The notes: generated by a model from the letters alone, not told the origin. A stretch of DNA of 64,000 nt from Winogradskyella sp. (GCF_013213835.1 NZ_JABSSU010000001.1:186001-250000); one strand, 5' to 3'. Positions 1 through 9,724 are shown, counted from the first letter of the stretch. Numbers and translations: made by a program.

Positions 1-579
1 TTAAATGAAAATTATCCTGAAATCTATACCATTGCTGATGCAAAACGCGGTGATATAGGTAATACTAGTACCATGTATGCGAAAGCATTTTTTGAAGATT
101 TAGGGTTTGATAGTGTTACGGTTGCACCTTATATGGGTAAAGATTCTGTAGAACCATTCTTGGCTTTTGAGGATAAGCATACTATTCTTTTAGCCTTAAC
201 TTCTAATCAAGGTGCATTTGATTTTCAAACAAAACAAGTAGAAGGAAAAGAATTATATAAGTCAGTTCTTAAAACTTCAAAAACTTGGACTAACTCTGAT
301 AATTTAATGTATGTTGTTGGTGCTACCAAAGCAGAGTTTTTAGCAGACATCAGAACTATAATTCCGGATAGTTTTTTATTAGTGCCTGGTGTTGGTGCTC
401 AAGGAGGAAACTTGCAAGACGTTTGTAAATACGGTATGAATGATTCTGTAGGTTTATTAATTAATTCTTCTCGAGGTATTATCTATGCTTCTCAAAATGA
501 AGATTTTGCTGCCGCAGCGGCAAGTAAAGCTTCTGAACTTCAAGTAGAAATGAAAGAAGAACTTAATCGTCATTTCTGA
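1..579 (+). CDS. pyrF: Orotidine 5'-phosphate decarboxylase, 3' part of gene
   Basis: The gene runs in from beyond the left edge; the open frame continues upstream of the first internal ATG to base 1. The product decarboxylates OMP to UMP, the last step of de novo pyrimidine synthesis. The visible part begins with [13 protein letters not shown], which carries the catalytic Lys-Asp signature (DAKRGD) of the decarboxylase. The late motif [11 protein letters not shown] matches the phosphate-binding loop of the longer type 2 PyrF family. About 190 C-terminal residues are present. The next gene starts one base after the stop codon, so the two are probably co-transcribed. The N-terminal part cannot be judged. 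Confidence 0.95.
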   Translation, partial: LNENYPEIYTIADAKRGDIGNTSTMYAKAFFEDLGFDSVTVAPYMGKDSVEPFLAFEDKHTILLALTSNQGAFDFQTKQVEGKELYKSVLKTSKTWTNSDNLMYVVGATKAEFLADIRTIIPDSFLLVPGVGAQGGNLQDVCKYGMNDSVGLLINSSRGIIYASQNEDFAAAAASKASELQVEMKEELNRHF

Positions 580-580
580 A

Positions 581-1363
581 ATGACGTATAAAGATCAACT
601 AAATAGACGTATTCAGTTAGATCGTGTGCCAAAACGCATTGTGTCTTTGGTGCCTTCTCAAACCGAATTGCTGGTTGATTTAGGTTTGAAATCGTCAATA
701 GTTGGTGTGACCAAGTTTTGTGTGCATCCTCGCAGTCTTAGAAAGGAAGTTGAAGTTGTTGGCGGAACGAAGCATGTTAAAGTTCAAAAAATAAAGGATT
801 TACAACCAGATATCATTCTCTGCAATAAAGAAGAGAATTCTAGAGAGATAATAGAGTCTTTAAAAGATGTGGCGCCAATTCATATTAGCGATATTTATAA
901 TCTTGAAGATTGCTATGAGTTGATGGCAATGTATGGTGATGTATTTGAGGTTCAGGCAAAAGCTGAAGAAATTATATCAGATATTGAAGCTCTACGAGGA
1001 ACATTTCAGCAAAAGATTCAACATAAAACTAAATTAAAAATCGCATACTTCATTTGGAAAAAGCCTTGGATGGTTGCTGCGTCTCACACATTCATTGATA
1101 GCATGATAACTGAAGCTGGTTTTGAGAATGCTTTTAGTGATTTAGAACGTTATCCAGAAATTAATATGAACCACTCTTTATTAAAGAAGGCGGATTTGAT
1201 CTTTCTCTCTAGCGAACCTTATCCATTTAAAGAAGAACATGTAAATGAGCTTAAATTTAAATTCCCTGAAAAAAAGATTATCATTGTAGATGGTGAATTA
1301 TTTTCATGGTATGGTAGCAGGCTGAAGCATTCATTTACTTATTTTGAAACCTTAATAAAATAA
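581..1363 (+). CDS. BtuF-like helical-backbone metal receptor (ABC substrate-binding fold)
   Basis: The 260-residue protein has the order expected of the BtuF/FhuD periplasmic-binding superfamily: PKRIVSLVPSQTELLVDLGL near residue 17, GGTKHVKVQKIKDLQPDIILCN near 62-85, a long central helix, and a second lobe from about 150. Family members bind vitamin B12 or iron chelates for an ABC importer. This protein has no signal peptide or lipobox at its N-terminus, and no BtuC or BtuD partner is in the window. Either the true start differs or it acts inside the cell. It follows pyrF by one base and is likely in that operon. The ligand is unknown; a B12 link to the downstream mutase is only a guess. 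Confidence 0.75.
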   Translation: MTYKDQLNRRIQLDRVPKRIVSLVPSQTELLVDLGLKSSIVGVTKFCVHPRSLRKEVEVVGGTKHVKVQKIKDLQPDIILCNKEENSREIIESLKDVAPIHISDIYNLEDCYELMAMYGDVFEVQAKAEEIISDIEALRGTFQQKIQHKTKLKIAYFIWKKPWMVAASHTFIDSMITEAGFENAFSDLERYPEINMNHSLLKKADLIFLSSEPYPFKEEHVNELKFKFPEKKIIIVDGELFSWYGSRLKHSFTYFETLIK

Positions 1364-1364
1364 A

Positions 1365-1394
1365 AAAGCCGGCACTAACTACTTACCGACTTTT
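1365..1394 (+). terminator. Probable intrinsic terminator after the pyrF operon
   Basis: AAAGCCGG and CCGACTTT form an imperfect 8-bp stem (one C-A mismatch) around a 13-base loop, followed by a short T run, just after the stop codon at 1363. Confidence 0.5.
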
Positions 1395-1545
1395 CTAATC
1401 TAACTAACTGTTCTAATCTCTTTTAAGACTCAATTTAATGTATCTTTTGCTTTGCAAATATCTGTTTTTTTTGATGGTTTTATGTTATGAAAATATTAGC
1501 ATATAATTAAATGTAGTTTACTAACTTGTAGCAAATCAGTCAATC

Positions 1546-2052
1546 ATGAAAACAAAATCACTTTTTTACAGCCTTTTATTTCTTTCAATTTTTGCAACTG
1601 CACAAAATAATACATGCGCTTGTTGCACGGAGAAACATTCAGAATTTGATTTTTGGATAGGAACTTGGGAAGTAACAAATCCTAATGGTACTAAGGCAGG
1701 TCATAACGTATTAATAAAGGTTGAAGATAATTGCGTTTTACGCGAAAACTGGACGAGCGCAACACCAGGTTATACGGGTACAAGTAATAGCTTTTATAAT
1801 TCTAAAACGAATCAGTGGGAGCAAGTTTGGGTAGATAACCAAGGACAAAGCTTACATCTAAAAGGTAATAAAGTTGGTAATCAGATGATTCTTAGAACTG
1901 ACGACGAAAAAAATGCAGGAGGAAAAATATTTTATCATCAAGTGACCTGGACTGATAATGCAGATGGTACTGTAAGGCAAAAATGGGAAACCTTTACCGA
2001 AGGACAAGATGTTGTAGTAGCCTTTGATGGCTTGTATAAACCAAAAGATTAA
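1546..2052 (+). CDS. Secreted DUF1579-like protein
   Basis: The 168-residue protein starts with a typical signal peptide (MKTKSLFYSLLFLSIFATAQ). The mature part begins with a Cys cluster (CACC) and then FWIGTWEVTNPNG, the usual opening of DUF1579-type lipocalin-like folds. Trp-rich strands follow (QWEQVWVDNQG, VTWTDNADGTVRQKWE). Such proteins are predicted beta-barrels of unknown ligand, exported to the periplasm or beyond. The gene stands alone; its stop overlaps by four bases the 3' end of the convergent small gene on the other strand. The family call rests on motif likeness only. Confidence 0.7.
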   Translation: MKTKSLFYSLLFLSIFATAQNNTCACCTEKHSEFDFWIGTWEVTNPNGTKAGHNVLIKVEDNCVLRENWTSATPGYTGTSNSFYNSKTNQWEQVWVDNQGQSLHLKGNKVGNQMILRTDDEKNAGGKIFYHQVTWTDNADGTVRQKWETFTEGQDVVVAFDGLYKPKD

Positions 2053-2246
2053 CTAGTTCTCAGAAATGAATTATCAGTTATAAATGATAACTTATTAATT
2101 TCATGTAAAACCTTTTTAGCTCTGTATTCTGAGAAGTCACTTAATGCATGATCTGTTTGTCTAAGATTATAAGCATCTTCAATTAATCCAAGATACTCCT
2201 GCATAAGCATATTCCTTTTTTGAGCCAGTTTTTTAGAATAATTCAC
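2049..2246 (-). CDS. Small DUF6435/Lacal_2735-like protein
   Basis: This is a 65-residue, charged, helical protein without signal peptide or membrane segment. The core (residues about 6-55) reads as two helices, LAQKRNMLMQEYLGLIEDAYNL and DFSEYRAKKVLHEINKL. That pattern resembles the small DUF6435/Lacal_2735 proteins common in Flavobacteriaceae, whose role is unknown. The only in-frame start that keeps the first helix is GTG. Its 3' end overlaps the convergent DUF1579-like gene by four bases. The gene is probably real, but the family assignment is tentative. Confidence 0.55.
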   Translation of the reverse strand: MNYSKKLAQKRNMLMQEYLGLIEDAYNLRQTDHALSDFSEYRAKKVLHEINKLSFITDNSFLRTS

Positions 2247-2344
2247 AGTATTACATTTATTATCAGCTCTTTAAATGTAATAAATAAATATATAAAAATT
2301 GAAAAATGTTTATAACTATTTGCTTAAAAGAACACTTTGTAAGT

Positions 2345-3052
2345 TTAGTCTTGCAAAGCAAATACCTTTTTTAGTAAATCTGTGGTTCTGCTAGACACCT
2401 TATTTCTAATTTCTTTCTCTTCAACAGCTATCATTGTGTAAACACCTTTGAGAGCTTCTCCTGTTACATAATCAGTTAAATCCGGATTAACATCATTGGT
2501 CAATGGTAGGTTGTTGTACTTTGTGATGAGATTTGTCCAAATTTGATCAGCACCTACTTTACCAAAAGAATTGCTGATTACAGGTTTAAACTTATTATAT
2601 AAAGCAGTTTCTGTTTTAGAACTAAGATAAGTAGTTGCCGCATTATCGTCACCTAATAAAATGTTTTTAGCATCATCAAAAGTGATATCCTTTACAGCAT
2701 TAACAAAAATTGGTGTGGCTTCTTTTACTGCATCTTCAGCAGCTCTATTAAGTGCCTTTAAACCTTCGTCAGCGAGACTACTTAATCCTACTTTTCTTAA
2801 CGCATTATCCACTTTTTGTAATTCTTCTGGTAGTAATATTTTTACTAAGTCATTTTTATAAAAGCCATCACGTTGTGTCAATTTAGATACTTGCTTTTCA
2901 ATACCTTTATCCAAAGCTTGTCTTAGGCCAGTGGCAATATCAGCATTGCTTAAAACATTACCAGTTTGTGGTAGCGAATCCACAACTTGCTGGAGTTCCG
3001 CACAAGATTGGAATATAAATAAGATCGCAATTAAAAGTAGAATACGTTTCAT
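2345..3052 (-). CDS. DUF4197 lipoprotein
   Basis: The 235-residue protein has a lipoprotein signal peptide: hydrophobic residues 4-15 are followed by FQSC, so Cys17 is the likely lipidation site. The rest is helical and fits DUF4197: GLRQALDKGIEKQVSKL near 42, KILLPEELQKVDNALRKVG near 70, and a C-terminal half with FKPVISNSFGKVGADQIW, VTGEALKGVYTMIAVEEKEIR and TTDLLKKVF. No biochemical role is established for the family. It ends a minus-strand run behind purU (26 bp gap), with which it may be co-transcribed. Confidence 0.85.
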   Translation of the reverse strand: MKRILLLIAILFIFQSCAELQQVVDSLPQTGNVLSNADIATGLRQALDKGIEKQVSKLTQRDGFYKNDLVKILLPEELQKVDNALRKVGLSSLADEGLKALNRAAEDAVKEATPIFVNAVKDITFDDAKNILLGDDNAATTYLSSKTETALYNKFKPVISNSFGKVGADQIWTNLITKYNNLPLTNDVNPDLTDYVTGEALKGVYTMIAVEEKEIRNKVSSRTTDLLKKVFALQD

Positions 3053-3078
3053 GAGTTTTTCTTTAAAAGTATTAATAT

Positions 3079-3933
3079 TTAGGAGAAAATAACGGTCTTA
3101 TTGTTATAAACCATTACTTTTCTGTTAGCGTGTAGTTTAATAGCTGTAGACAGCACTATTTTTTCCAAATCTCGTCCTTTTGCAATGAGATCTTTTATTG
3201 AATGTGTATGTGATACATGTGCTACATCCTGTTCAATAATTGGTCCTGCATCAAGCTCTTCGGTTATATAGTGACTTGTAGCCCCAATTATTTTGACACC
3301 TCTTTTATATGCTGAATGATAAGGTTTAGCACCAACAAATGCAGGTAAAAACGAGTGATGAATATTAATAATCTTATTCGGGTATTTATCAATAAGTCGA
3401 TTAGAAACAATCTGCATGTATCTCGCTAATACAACAAAATCTATATCATAGGAACTCAACAACTCCAACTGTTTTTCTTCAGCTTCTGCTTTTGTTTCTT
3501 TAGAGATAGGGACATGATAAAAAGGAATTTTAAAACTATCTGCAATTGGTTTTAAATCTTTGTGGTTACTCAATATGAAGGGAATTTCTAAATGCAGCTC
3601 ACCAGAATTATAACGTCCAAGAATGTCATACAGGCAATGATCATATTTAGAGACAAACAAGGCCATTTTTGGTTTTTTATTTGCAGAATAGATATTCCAT
3701 TGTAAACCATAATCAATAGCTAAGGTTTTGCTAAAAAGATCTTTAAACCCTTTAATTGAGAAATCATCATTTTCGAATTCGCACTCTAAACGCATAAAGA
3801 AGATATCTTGTTCTCTATCAACATGCTGATCAATATAAATGATATTACCTCTATTAGAAGCAATAAAATTCGTGACAGAAGCGATAATATTCGGTTGATC
3901 TTTACAATGTATTAAGAGTGTGATTTTATTCAT
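3079..3933 (-). CDS. purU: Formyltetrahydrofolate deformylase
   Basis: The 284-residue protein matches PurU in length and domain order. An N-terminal ACT domain (about 1-80, opening ITLLIHCKDQPNIIASVTNFI) is followed by a formyl-transferase domain. The catalytic region has IINIHHSFLPAFVGAKPYHSAYKRGVK, then GATSHYITEELDAGPIIEQDV, with the Asn-His-Asp set typical of the formyl-transfer fold. The enzyme hydrolyses 10-formyl-THF to formate and THF, which balances one-carbon pools and can supply formate for purine synthesis. It is transcribed divergently from the mutase gene across 143 bp. Confidence 0.95.
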   Translation of the reverse strand: MNKITLLIHCKDQPNIIASVTNFIASNRGNIIYIDQHVDREQDIFFMRLECEFENDDFSIKGFKDLFSKTLAIDYGLQWNIYSANKKPKMALFVSKYDHCLYDILGRYNSGELHLEIPFILSNHKDLKPIADSFKIPFYHVPISKETKAEAEEKQLELLSSYDIDFVVLARYMQIVSNRLIDKYPNKIINIHHSFLPAFVGAKPYHSAYKRGVKIIGATSHYITEELDAGPIIEQDVAHVSHTHSIKDLIAKGRDLEKIVLSTAIKLHANRKVMVYNNKTVIFS

Positions 3934-4041
3934 AATTCCACCTTTAAAAAAGTTTAAAATTAAATAAAATAGTAAGTGAAGCCATGAGATTTTGATTTTT
4001 AGAAAATTGTTAATTTCAAGTGTCTTTTTTTGAATAATATG

Positions 4042-4049
4042 TAAATTTG
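4042..4049 (+). promoter_or_regulatory. -7 element of the mutase gene
   Basis: TAAATTTG matches the Bacteroidota TAnnTTTG -7 element and lies 27 bp upstream of the ATG at 4077. No convincing TTTG -33 element was seen at the right distance. Confidence 0.55.
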
Positions 4050-4076
4050 TAATCTTAAAATCATAATTCTTTACGA

Positions 4077-7000
4077 ATGAATCAAATTCCGCCGTATAAA
4101 CCTAAGCATAAAGTCAGAATTGTAACTGCAGCTTCATTATTTGATGGGCATGATGCAGCCATTAATATTATGAGAAGAATCATTCAATCCACAGGTGTTG
4201 AAGTGATTCATTTAGGCCATGACAGAAGTGTTGAAGAAGTTGTAAATACAGCAATACAAGAAGATGCAAATGCTATTGCGATGACTTCATATCAAGGCGG
4301 ACATAATGAGTATTTTAGATATATGCACGATCTTTTAAAAGAGAAAGGTGCTGAACATATTAAAATCTTTGGCGGTGGAGGTGGAGTAATCCTTCCGGAA
4401 GAGATTAAAGAGCTAATGGATTATGGGATCACTAGAATTTATTCACCAGATGATGGCAGAGAATTAGGTTTACAAGGTATGATTAATGATTTGGTTGAAA
4501 AATCTGATTTTGCTTTAGGTGATACATTAAATGGTGAAGCGAACATTCTTTCAGAAAAGAATCCAAAAGCAATTGCGAGAGTAATATCTTCTGCTGAGAA
4601 TTTTCCAGATGTAGCGAAAGAGACATTAGATACCATTCATACCAAGAATAAAAATTCAAAAACACCAGTTTTAGGAATAACTGGTACTGGTGGTGCAGGA
4701 AAATCTTCTTTAGTTGATGAGTTGGTTCGTCGTTTTTTGATAGATTTTCCAGAAAAGACTATTGGTATTATTTCTGTAGATCCTTCAAAGCGAAAAACTG
4801 GTGGTGCGTTATTAGGTGATCGTATTCGTATGAATGCTATTAATTCACCACGTGTGTACATGCGTAGCTTAGCCACGCGTCAATCAAATTTAGCCTTATC
4901 TAAATATGTTAATGAAGCAGTTGAAGTTCTTAAAGCTGCAGAATATGATTTAATAATTTTAGAGACATCAGGTATTGGTCAATCTGACACAGAAATCCTA
5001 GAGCATAGTGATGTGTCTTTATATGTTATGACACCAGAATTTGGTGCAGCTACGCAGTTAGAAAAGATAGATATGCTTGATTTTGCTGATCTTGTGGCAA
5101 TAAATAAGTTTGATAAAAGAGGTGCAAAAGATGCTTTGCGTGATGTAAAGAAGCAATACATGCGCAATCATAATTTGTGGCATGAAGACCCTAATACAAT
5201 GCCGGTTTTTGGTACCATTGCCTCTCAGTTTAATGATCCTGGAATGAATACGCTTTACAAAGCGATCATGGATAAGTTGGTTGAAAAGACAGATTCAGAT
5301 TTACAGTCTACATTTGAGATCTCGAAAGAAATGAGTGAGAAGATTTTTGTGATTCCACCAGCGAGAACAAGATACTTATCTGAGATATCAGAGAACAATA
5401 GAGCTTATGATGTAAAAGCTAATAACCAGGTTGAAGTTGCTCAAAAGTTATATGGCATTTTTAAAACGATTTGTTCTGTAGCCAATATTACCTTGAGCAC
5501 AGTCGAAAGATCTTTGATTGGCAAACAAGGCATTGAGCAAGATGAGATCCTGAATCAAGTTCAGGAGGACAAAAAAGATTTTATAAAACTATTAATAGCT
5601 GAATTTGACCGTGTAAAAATGAATCTCGATCCCTACAATTGGGAAATTATCACAAACTGGGAAAACAAAGTAAATCGTTACAAAGCACCTGTTTATAGTT
5701 TTAAGGTTAGAGATAAAGAGATTAAGATTGACACACATACAGAGTCATTGTCGCATACTCAAATTCCAAAAGTAGCACTTCCAAAATATAGTGCTTGGGG
5801 AGATATTCTGAGATGGACGCTTCAAGAAAATGTACCAGGTGAATTTCCGTATACTTCAGGGTTATATCCATTTAAACGTACAGGTGAAGATCCGACGAGA
5901 ATGTTTGCTGGTGAAGGTGGGCCAGAACGTACTAATAGACGTTTTCATTATGTGAGTTTAGGAATGCCTGCTAAGCGTTTATCGACAGCCTTCGATTCTG
6001 TAACACTTTATGGTAATGACCCAGATCATAGACCTGATATTTACGGTAAAATAGGTAATGCTGGCGTATCCATTTGCTGTTTAGATGATGCTAAGAAACT
6101 ATATTCTGGTTTTAATTTAGCAGATCCAATGACTTCAGTAAGTATGACGATAAATGGACCTGCGCCTATGTTGTTAGGTTTCTTTATGAATGCTGCTATT
6201 GATCAGCAATGCGAATTGTACATAAAAGAAAACGGTTTAGAAAAAGAAGTTGAAGCTAAGATTGCTTCAATTTATGAAGGTAAGGAGCGTCCAAAGTACA
6301 ATGGAGACATTCCTGAAGGTAATGACGGTTTAGGCTTAATGTTATTAGGTGTTACTGGTGATCAAGTTTTACCAGAAGCTATTTATGACGAAATTAAAAC
6401 TAAGACTATTGCTCAGGTTCGTGGAACTGTACAAGCAGATATTTTAAAAGAAGATCAAGCACAAAATACTTGTATTTTTTCTACTGAGTTTGCACTACGC
6501 TTAATGGGTGACGTACAAGAGTATTTTATTAATCATAATATTAGAAACTTCTATTCTGTATCCATTTCAGGATATCATATAGCAGAAGCTGGTGCAAATC
6601 CAATTTCTCAATTGGCTTTTACTTTAGCTAACGGTTTTACGTATGTAGAGTACTACCTTTCTAGAGGAATGGATATCAATAAATTTGGACCAAATTTATC
6701 CTTTTTCTTTTCTAACGGAATTGATCCAGAATATGCTGTAATTGGTAGAGTAGCAAGACGTATTTGGGCAAAGGCTTTAAAGCATAAATATGGTGCTAAT
6801 CCAAGAGCGCAAATGTTGAAGTATCATATTCAAACTTCAGGACGTTCGTTGCATGCTCAAGAGATAGATTTTAATGATATAAGAACAACACTTCAGGCTT
6901 TATATGCTATTTATGATAACTGTAATTCATTGCATACCAATGCATATGATGAAGCCATTACAACACCAACAGAAGAATCTGTAAGACGTGCAATGGCAAT

Positions 7001-7520
7001 TCAGTTGATAATTAATAAAGAATTAGGTCTAGCAAAGAATGAAAACACAATACAAGGTGCTTTTATTATTGAAGAATTAACAGATTTGGTTGAAGAAGCA
7101 GTTTTAGAAGAGTTTGACCGAATCACCGAAAGAGGTGGGGTTTTAGGCGCAATGGAAACCATGTATCAACGCAGTAAAATACAAGAAGAAAGCTTGTATT
7201 ATGAAACGTTGAAACATAATGGTCAATTTCCAATTATTGGTGTAAATACATTCTTAAGTAGTAAAGGATCACCAACAGTGCTTCCTGCAGAGGTGATTAG
7301 AGCAACTGAAGAAGAGAAACAAGAACAAATACAGACACTTCAAAATCTAAATCAACGAAACGCTAAAATAGTTGAAAAGCAATTGGCAGAAGTACAAGAA
7401 GCTGCAGTTAATAACCAAAATATTTTTGAGAGATTAATGGAAGCTACCAAATATTGTTCTTTAGGTCAAATAACAACAGCGTTATTTGAAGTTGGTGGTC
7501 AGTATAGAAGAAATATGTAA
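4077..7520 (+). CDS. icmF: Fused B12-dependent acyl-CoA mutase with G-protein chaperone domain (IcmF type)
   Basis: This single 1147-residue protein joins three parts. Residues about 10-145 are a B12-binding domain with DGHDAA supplying the cobalt-ligating His25. Residues about 195-440 are a MeaB-like GTPase chaperone with P-loop GTGGAGKSS. From about 580 to the end lies the substrate-binding and radical mutase domain, with [20 protein letters not shown] and [14 protein letters not shown]. This order and the [20 protein letters not shown] signature fit isobutyryl-CoA mutase fused (IcmF) better than ordinary methylmalonyl-CoA mutase, which lacks the central GTPase. It interconverts branched and linear acyl-CoAs using adenosylcobalamin. 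Substrate preference cannot be fixed by eye. Confidence 0.92.
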   Translation: MNQIPPYKPKHKVRIVTAASLFDGHDAAINIMRRIIQSTGVEVIHLGHDRSVEEVVNTAIQEDANAIAMTSYQGGHNEYFRYMHDLLKEKGAEHIKIFGGGGGVILPEEIKELMDYGITRIYSPDDGRELGLQGMINDLVEKSDFALGDTLNGEANILSEKNPKAIARVISSAENFPDVAKETLDTIHTKNKNSKTPVLGITGTGGAGKSSLVDELVRRFLIDFPEKTIGIISVDPSKRKTGGALLGDRIRMNAINSPRVYMRSLATRQSNLALSKYVNEAVEVLKAAEYDLIILETSGIGQSDTEILEHSDVSLYVMTPEFGAATQLEKIDMLDFADLVAINKFDKRGAKDALRDVKKQYMRNHNLWHEDPNTMPVFGTIASQFNDPGMNTLYKAIMDKLVEKTDSDLQSTFEISKEMSEKIFVIPPARTRYLSEISENNRAYDVKANNQVEVAQKLYGIFKTICSVANITLSTVERSLIGKQGIEQDEILNQVQEDKKDFIKLLIAEFDRVKMNLDPYNWEIITNWENKVNRYKAPVYSFKVRDKEIKIDTHTESLSHTQIPKVALPKYSAWGDILRWTLQENVPGEFPYTSGLYPFKRTGEDPTRMFAGEGGPERTNRRFHYVSLGMPAKRLSTAFDSVTLYGNDPDHRPDIYGKIGNAGVSICCLDDAKKLYSGFNLADPMTSVSMTINGPAPMLLGFFMNAAIDQQCELYIKENGLEKEVEAKIASIYEGKERPKYNGDIPEGNDGLGLMLLGVTGDQVLPEAIYDEIKTKTIAQVRGTVQADILKEDQAQNTCIFSTEFALRLMGDVQEYFINHNIRNFYSVSISGYHIAEAGANPISQLAFTLANGFTYVEYYLSRGMDINKFGPNLSFFFSNGIDPEYAVIGRVARRIWAKALKHKYGANPRAQMLKYHIQTSGRSLHAQEIDFNDIRTTLQALYAIYDNCNSLHTNAYDEAITTPTEESVRRAMAIQLIINKELGLAKNENTIQGAFIIEELTDLVEEAVLEEFDRITERGGVLGAMETMYQRSKIQEESLYYETLKHNGQFPIIGVNTFLSSKGSPTVLPAEVIRATEEEKQEQIQTLQNLNQRNAKIVEKQLAEVQEAAVNNQNIFERLMEATKYCSLGQITTALFEVGGQYRRNM

Positions 7521-7613
7521 GCAGAGAACCAAGTTTTTTGTAAAGAATAACTTGTGTGAGTCGCCTATGATGAGCAGCTTCAGAATCTCAAAAATTCATT
7601 TTCCAAGAAATAG

Positions 7614-7657
7614 AACTTACACGACTCAAATGCCTTGAGTTCGTGTAAGTTTTTTTA
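7614..7657 (+). terminator. Strong intrinsic terminator after the mutase gene
   Basis: A 16-bp stem with a single bulged base (AACTTACACG-ACTCAA against TTGAGTTCGTGTAAGTT) closes a five-base loop and runs into seven T residues. It lies about 95 bp after the mutase stop. Confidence 0.85.
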
Positions 7658-7747
7658 TTAAACCTTGTAAAGTGCCTAAAACTTTACAGTATGGGTTGAA
7701 TATTGTTATCGATTCAGTCTTAAAAATTTGAGGTAAATTTTCTAAAT

Positions 7748-7782
7748 ACGACAAAAAGCTGTAAATTTGAGACAAATGTCGT
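7748..7782 (+). promoter_or_regulatory. Promoter and candidate autoregulatory operator of the Xre-RES pair
   Basis: A TAAATTTG -7 element (7762-7769) lies 17 bp before the antitoxin ATG at 7787. It is bracketed by inverted ACGACA (7748-7753) and TGTCGT (7777-7782). A second, tight inverted pair GACA-AA-TGTC (7771-7780) covers the expected transcription start. This is where a self-repressing antitoxin would be expected to bind. Binding is inferred. Confidence 0.55.
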
Positions 7783-7786
7783 TATT

Positions 7787-8290
7787 ATGAAAAATTATTC
7801 ACAAGGAGAATCAATAAAAAATATTGTTAAGGAACCTCAGCACTTTTACGGTTTAAGCAATAAATATGATCGTATTACAAGTATTCTTGGTGGTAGTGTA
7901 GCAGTAAGCCAGCCCATAAATAGCGATATAGATCTTATAGAAATTACCAGAAAGGGTTTACCAAAATCTGTTATACAAACAGTTAGTGATATTCTAGGTA
8001 TTTCAATGGAGAAGATGAGTCAGCTAATACACGTGTCTCATAGAACAATACAACGCAAGTCTGATACAGACTTACTAAATGTTTATAGTACTGAGCAAAT
8101 TTTAGAAATAGCTGAAGTTATTTCTAAAGGCATTGAAGTTTTGGGTTCTATTTCCACATTTTCAGATTGGTTGCATACAGAAGTTCGTCATTTAGATTAT
8201 AAAAAACCTATAGATTTTTTAGATACAAGTTTTGGTACAAAACTTATTAAAGATACTTTAGGTCGTATAGCTTATGGTGTGTATTCGTAA
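7787..8290 (+). CDS. Xre/MbcA/ParS-type antitoxin (DUF2384)
   Basis: The 167-residue protein has the DUF2384 layout. A helix-turn-helix region is at about 60-105 (LPKSVIQTVSDILGISMEKMSQLIHVSHRTIQRKSD), followed by the toxin-binding domain (EQILEIAEVISKGIEVLGSIS, then a DWLHTE segment and PIDFLDTSFGTKLIKDTLGRIAYGVYS). The last block, with a Gly-any-any-Leu-Ile-like turn and terminal Tyr, is the part that plugs the toxin active site in known Xre-RES complexes. The RES toxin gene follows after 10 bp. The protein probably neutralises the toxin and represses the operon through the inverted repeats upstream. Confidence 0.9.
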   Translation: MKNYSQGESIKNIVKEPQHFYGLSNKYDRITSILGGSVAVSQPINSDIDLIEITRKGLPKSVIQTVSDILGISMEKMSQLIHVSHRTIQRKSDTDLLNVYSTEQILEIAEVISKGIEVLGSISTFSDWLHTEVRHLDYKKPIDFLDTSFGTKLIKDTLGRIAYGVYS

Positions 8291-8300
8291 AGGCTAGATC

Positions 8301-8759
8301 GTGAAAGTATATCGAATTGCTAAGCAAAATTTTATAAATGATCTATCCGGTGAAGGTGCACGCTTATTTGGTGGAAGATGGAATAAAAGGGGCTTCAATG
8401 TTTTATACACTTCGCAGCATTTATCATTAAGTGTTTTAGAATTATTGGTACATATAGATATGAAGTTTGTCAAAGAAGATTTCAGATTTATAGAAATTGA
8501 CCTTCCAGATGATATTAAACAGTCGAAATTACCAACTTCTATTTTAAAAAAAGAGTGGAGACATAATCCGCCGCTTTCATTTACTCAAGATTATGGTAGC
8601 GAATGGTTGCAGCAAAACAAAAACTTAATATTAAAAGTGCCTTCAGCAGTGTTGCCAAATGAGTTTAATTACTTAATTAATCCAAATCATAAGGATTTTT
8701 CAAAAATTAAGATAGTCAAAAAAGGGTTTTTAGATTTAGATCAAAGAGTATTGAAATAG
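8301..8759 (+). CDS. RES-domain toxin (predicted NAD+-targeting)
   Basis: The 152-residue protein is a complete RES domain. It has an early Arg-Ile (VYRIAK), the signature EGARLFGGRWNKRGFNVLYTSQHLSLSVLELL with the conserved GGRWN, Tyr and Ser/Glu residues, and a late NYLINPNHKDF block. Characterised RES toxins (for example in Xre-RES and ParST systems) degrade NAD+ or transfer ADP-ribose from it, giving growth arrest. The start is GTG at 8301, ten bases after the antitoxin stop, so translation is probably coupled and weaker than for the antitoxin. Nothing looks truncated. Confidence 0.9.
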   Translation: MKVYRIAKQNFINDLSGEGARLFGGRWNKRGFNVLYTSQHLSLSVLELLVHIDMKFVKEDFRFIEIDLPDDIKQSKLPTSILKKEWRHNPPLSFTQDYGSEWLQQNKNLILKVPSAVLPNEFNYLINPNHKDFSKIKIVKKGFLDLDQRVLK

Positions 8760-8764
8760 ACTTT

Positions 8765-9160
8765 CTATAAGGTCATCATCCAACTTCTTTGAAGTTTTCT
8801 AAACTTTTTAAGTTCACCTCTCAGAATTGGTAGATAATCTCTTCCATTACTTTTAGATCTTTCTAGTCGTTTGCAGTTGCTGTAAAGTTGAGAAGTTAAT
8901 CTATCTAAGCTTGCGATATGTTGGTGTTTCTTATCTGAGAAACGTTCGCGTTCTGCATTTATAATTTCTGGTGCTAGATTACTAGACTGTTGTATAATAT
9001 CACCTGTAAAGTAAATATTACTGTCTTCAGAACCATCATCATTTAAATAAGATAAATCATGATTGATATAGGTTGATATACTTCGAGAAAGCATAATAAT
9101 ATCCATAGCCTTTTTGTATATCGGCAATTCAGAGAGATGTGATGGTAGGTTATAATTCAT
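8765..9160 (-). CDS. Small helical protein, four-helix-bundle type
   Basis: The 131-residue protein has no signal peptide and is predicted helical throughout. It opens SELPIYKKAMDIIMLSRSIS and later has DIIQQSSNLAPEIINAERERF and LDRLTSQLYSNCKRLERSK. This resembles the four-helix-bundle family linked to 23S rRNA intervening sequences (IVP/S23 proteins), whose members form small bundles of uncertain role. It converges on the RES toxin gene with only five bases between the stops. It is unlikely to belong to the toxin-antitoxin unit because it lies on the opposite strand. The family call is tentative. Confidence 0.5.
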   Translation of the reverse strand: MNYNLPSHLSELPIYKKAMDIIMLSRSISTYINHDLSYLNDDGSEDSNIYFTGDIIQQSSNLAPEIINAERERFSDKKHQHIASLDRLTSQLYSNCKRLERSKSNGRDYLPILRGELKKFRKLQRSWMMTL

Positions 9161-9231
9161 TTTTAAATAGCAAGTGATACGAAATTACGGACTAATCATG
9201 GTTTTAAACTTTAATAATTAAAGCAAAAGTG

Positions 9232-9239
9232 TATATTTG
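9232..9239 (+). promoter_or_regulatory. -7 element of the Lrp-type regulator gene
   Basis: TATATTTG matches TAnnTTTG and lies 42 bp before the ATG at 9282. Confidence 0.45.
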
Positions 9240-9281
9240 ATTTAATAATTAATTCAATATTATGTATTTGGTTTAATATTT

Positions 9282-9722
9282 ATGGATAATTTAAATTGGA
9301 AGATTTTAAAGCTACTACAACAGAATTCTCGTATGTCTAATGCAGAGATTGGTAGGCGAGTTGGAATAAGTTCACCAGCTGTAAATGAGCGTATTAAAAA
9401 GATGGAAGATGCTGAGATAATAGAAGGCTATACAACATTTGTGTCACCATTAGAAACCGGTTATCAATTAAAGGCCATTATTACACTCAGAGCTTTTATG
9501 GGCATGTTAAAGCCTTTTTTAGAAAAAGTGAAAACCTATGATGAGGTAGTAAATTGTTATCGCATTACTGGTAATGAGAATATCGTTATGGAAGTGGTAC
9601 TTAAAAATCAAAAGCATTTAGAATCTTTTATTGATCAACTTATAACATATGGTGAAACTAAAACACAAATAGTGTTGTCTCATGTTATAAAACATAGTGA
9701 GATTAAACCACCTAAAGTTTAA
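9282..9722 (+). CDS. Lrp/AsnC family transcriptional regulator
   Basis: The 146-residue protein has the standard Lrp layout. The N-terminal winged helix-turn-helix is at 1-55 (NWKILKLLQQNSRMSNAEIG, then VGISSPAVNERIKKMEDAEIIEGY). A RAM ligand-binding domain is at about 65-140 (AIITLRAFMG, VVNCYRITGNENIVMEVVL). Family members bind amino acids and form octamers that regulate amino acid uptake or metabolism. It is convergent with the MFS transporter gene, so a direct regulatory link is not shown by layout. The effector is unknown. Confidence 0.92.
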   Translation: MDNLNWKILKLLQQNSRMSNAEIGRRVGISSPAVNERIKKMEDAEIIEGYTTFVSPLETGYQLKAIITLRAFMGMLKPFLEKVKTYDEVVNCYRITGNENIVMEVVLKNQKHLESFIDQLITYGETKTQIVLSHVIKHSEIKPPKV

Positions 9723-9724
9723 AT

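Noticed and set aside
7554..7628. Riboswitch-like alternative pairing (TGAGTCG with CGACTCA) beside the terminator at 7614-7657
   Set aside because: The alternative pairing is only seven bases, and the hairpin follows a gene end with no downstream gene in its transcript needing control.
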